Origin: an uncultured Prevotellaceae bacterium
GTDB taxonomy: Bacteria; Bacteroidota; Bacteroidia; Bacteroidales; Bacteroidaceae
Reading direction: 5' to 3'
Length of the DNA: 6,887 bases
Assembly (NCBI GenBank): GCA_945787625.1
Contig: CALZJL010000069.1
Span: 1 to 6,887 of the forward strand
Each line of letters begins with the position of its first letter. The first letter of the stretch is position 1. Of this stretch, positions 6,629 through 6,887 are shown piece by piece. The notes beneath the pieces were generated by a model. It was not told the DNA's origin. It searched no databases and saw only the letters and a list, made by a program, of their open reading frames with translations. The position numbers and the translations under genes were made by a program.

Positions 6629-6664
6629 AAAAAAAGACCACCAGGCACCAATCCCAGTGGTCTT
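6629..6664 (-). terminator. Rho-independent terminator of the right-edge gene
   Basis: An 8-base-pair inverted repeat (AAGACCAC 6634-6641, GTGGTCTT 6657-6664) has a 15-base loop that can form two further G-C pairs. On the - strand the stem runs straight into seven T's (complement of 6635-6629). It lies 25 bases after the stop codon of the partial gene at the right edge, and directly upstream of the rpmE2 promoter region, so it insulates rpmE2 from readthrough. Confidence 0.85.
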
Positions 6665-6689
6665 ATGCTATGTGAAAGTCGTGAATTCA

Positions 6690-6887
6690 CTATTTAGCGT
6701 AGTAGATGGTAATCTGCTTTGGACGAAGTTGTACGCCGCCCTTCTTCTCTTCGTTGTAGTTGTTGTATACGGCGGTGCTGCCTTCGACAGAGAAAGTGGC
6801 AGTCTCATTGCCTACGTAGCTTGTGCCGTTGTACAGATCGCACTCCATGACAATCTTTGCAATGGTCTTGCTGGCAGAGAAGGTCAG
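6690..6887 (-). CDS. Partial: C-terminal end of a probable secreted beta-sandwich protein
   Basis: An open frame on the - strand enters at the window edge and ends with TAG at 6692-6690, giving the last 65 residues of a longer protein. The fragment starts LTFSASKTIAKIVMEC and ends GGVQLRPKQITIYYAK. The alternation of hydrophobic and polar residues, with Asn, Gly and Thr at the turns, suggests beta strands. The closing LRPKQITIYYA resembles the last strand of C-terminal domains common in exported Bacteroidales proteins (compare a general ...RITKITVTY pattern). It lacks the Gly-Arg-Arg sorting tail seen in the endonuclease I protein. The open frame over its whole length and the terminator right after it support a real gene. 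What the full protein does cannot be told from this piece. Confidence 0.7.
   Translation of the reverse strand: MTFSASKTIAKIVMECDLYNGTSYVGNETATFSVEGSTAVYNNYNEEKKGGVQLRPKQITIYYAK

Noticed and set aside
6423..6641. 72-residue - strand open frame upstream of and overlapping rpmE2
   Set aside because: It spans the rpmE2 promoter, leader hairpin and part of a terminator, and has no protein-like pattern.
6681..6690. Perfect 10-base palindrome GTGAATTCAC just after the right-edge gene
   Set aside because: A single short palindrome with no partner copy or nearby promoter; likely chance.
1..6887. CRISPR array, phage or defence island, insertion sequence
   Set aside because: No spaced repeats of CRISPR size, no terminal inverted repeats, no transposase, integrase or phage structural gene. 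The two nucleases carry export signals, which argues against an intracellular defence role.

Overview
The window looks like an ordinary chromosomal segment from a member of the Bacteroidales, most likely Prevotellaceae-like. The evidence is: two promoters of the Bacteroidetes type (TTG, about 18-20 bases, TAnnTTTG); A/T-rich translation starts with little Shine-Dalgarno; a secreted protein ending in the VYDLTGRRI...GLYIVDGKK type of C-terminal tail; a lipoprotein whose lipidated Cys is followed by acidic residues; and a DUF3256 protein, a family I know from Bacteroidales. The assignment rests on recognition, not on a database search.

Left part, + strand (186-5125): after a short tandem repeat at the very edge and a good promoter at 111-141, five genes run head to tail with spacings of 24, -4, 16 and -4 bases, so they probably form one operon. 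They encode a six-helix DUF308 membrane protein, a large secreted endonuclease I with three accessory beta domains and a sorting-type tail, tRNA pseudouridine synthase TruA, a ten-helix EamA-type transporter, and an exported DUF3256 protein. Two junctions are ATGA stop/start overlaps, which suggests translational coupling.

Right part, - strand (5157-6887): a surface-type lipoprotein nuclease of the DNA/RNA non-specific (NUC1) family converges on the + operon with only 31 bases between stop codons. Upstream of it lies rpmE2 (ribosomal protein L31, type B), with its own consensus promoter, a roughly 70-base leader containing a two-part hairpin, and a strong terminator. At the right edge is the 3' end of a secreted beta-sandwich-like protein, closed by a classic hairpin plus T-run terminator.

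How it fits together: most of the content is housekeeping (TruA, L31) plus cell-envelope and export functions. Two nucleases, both of the beta-beta-alpha-metal type but from different families, lie close together and both carry export signals, which suits breakdown of extracellular DNA or RNA. I see no phage genes, transposase, CRISPR array, tRNA or rRNA, and no convincing undescribed multi-gene system. The points most worth a second look are the structured rpmE2 leader, the (GT)5 tract at the endonuclease/truA overlap, and the paired exported nucleases.
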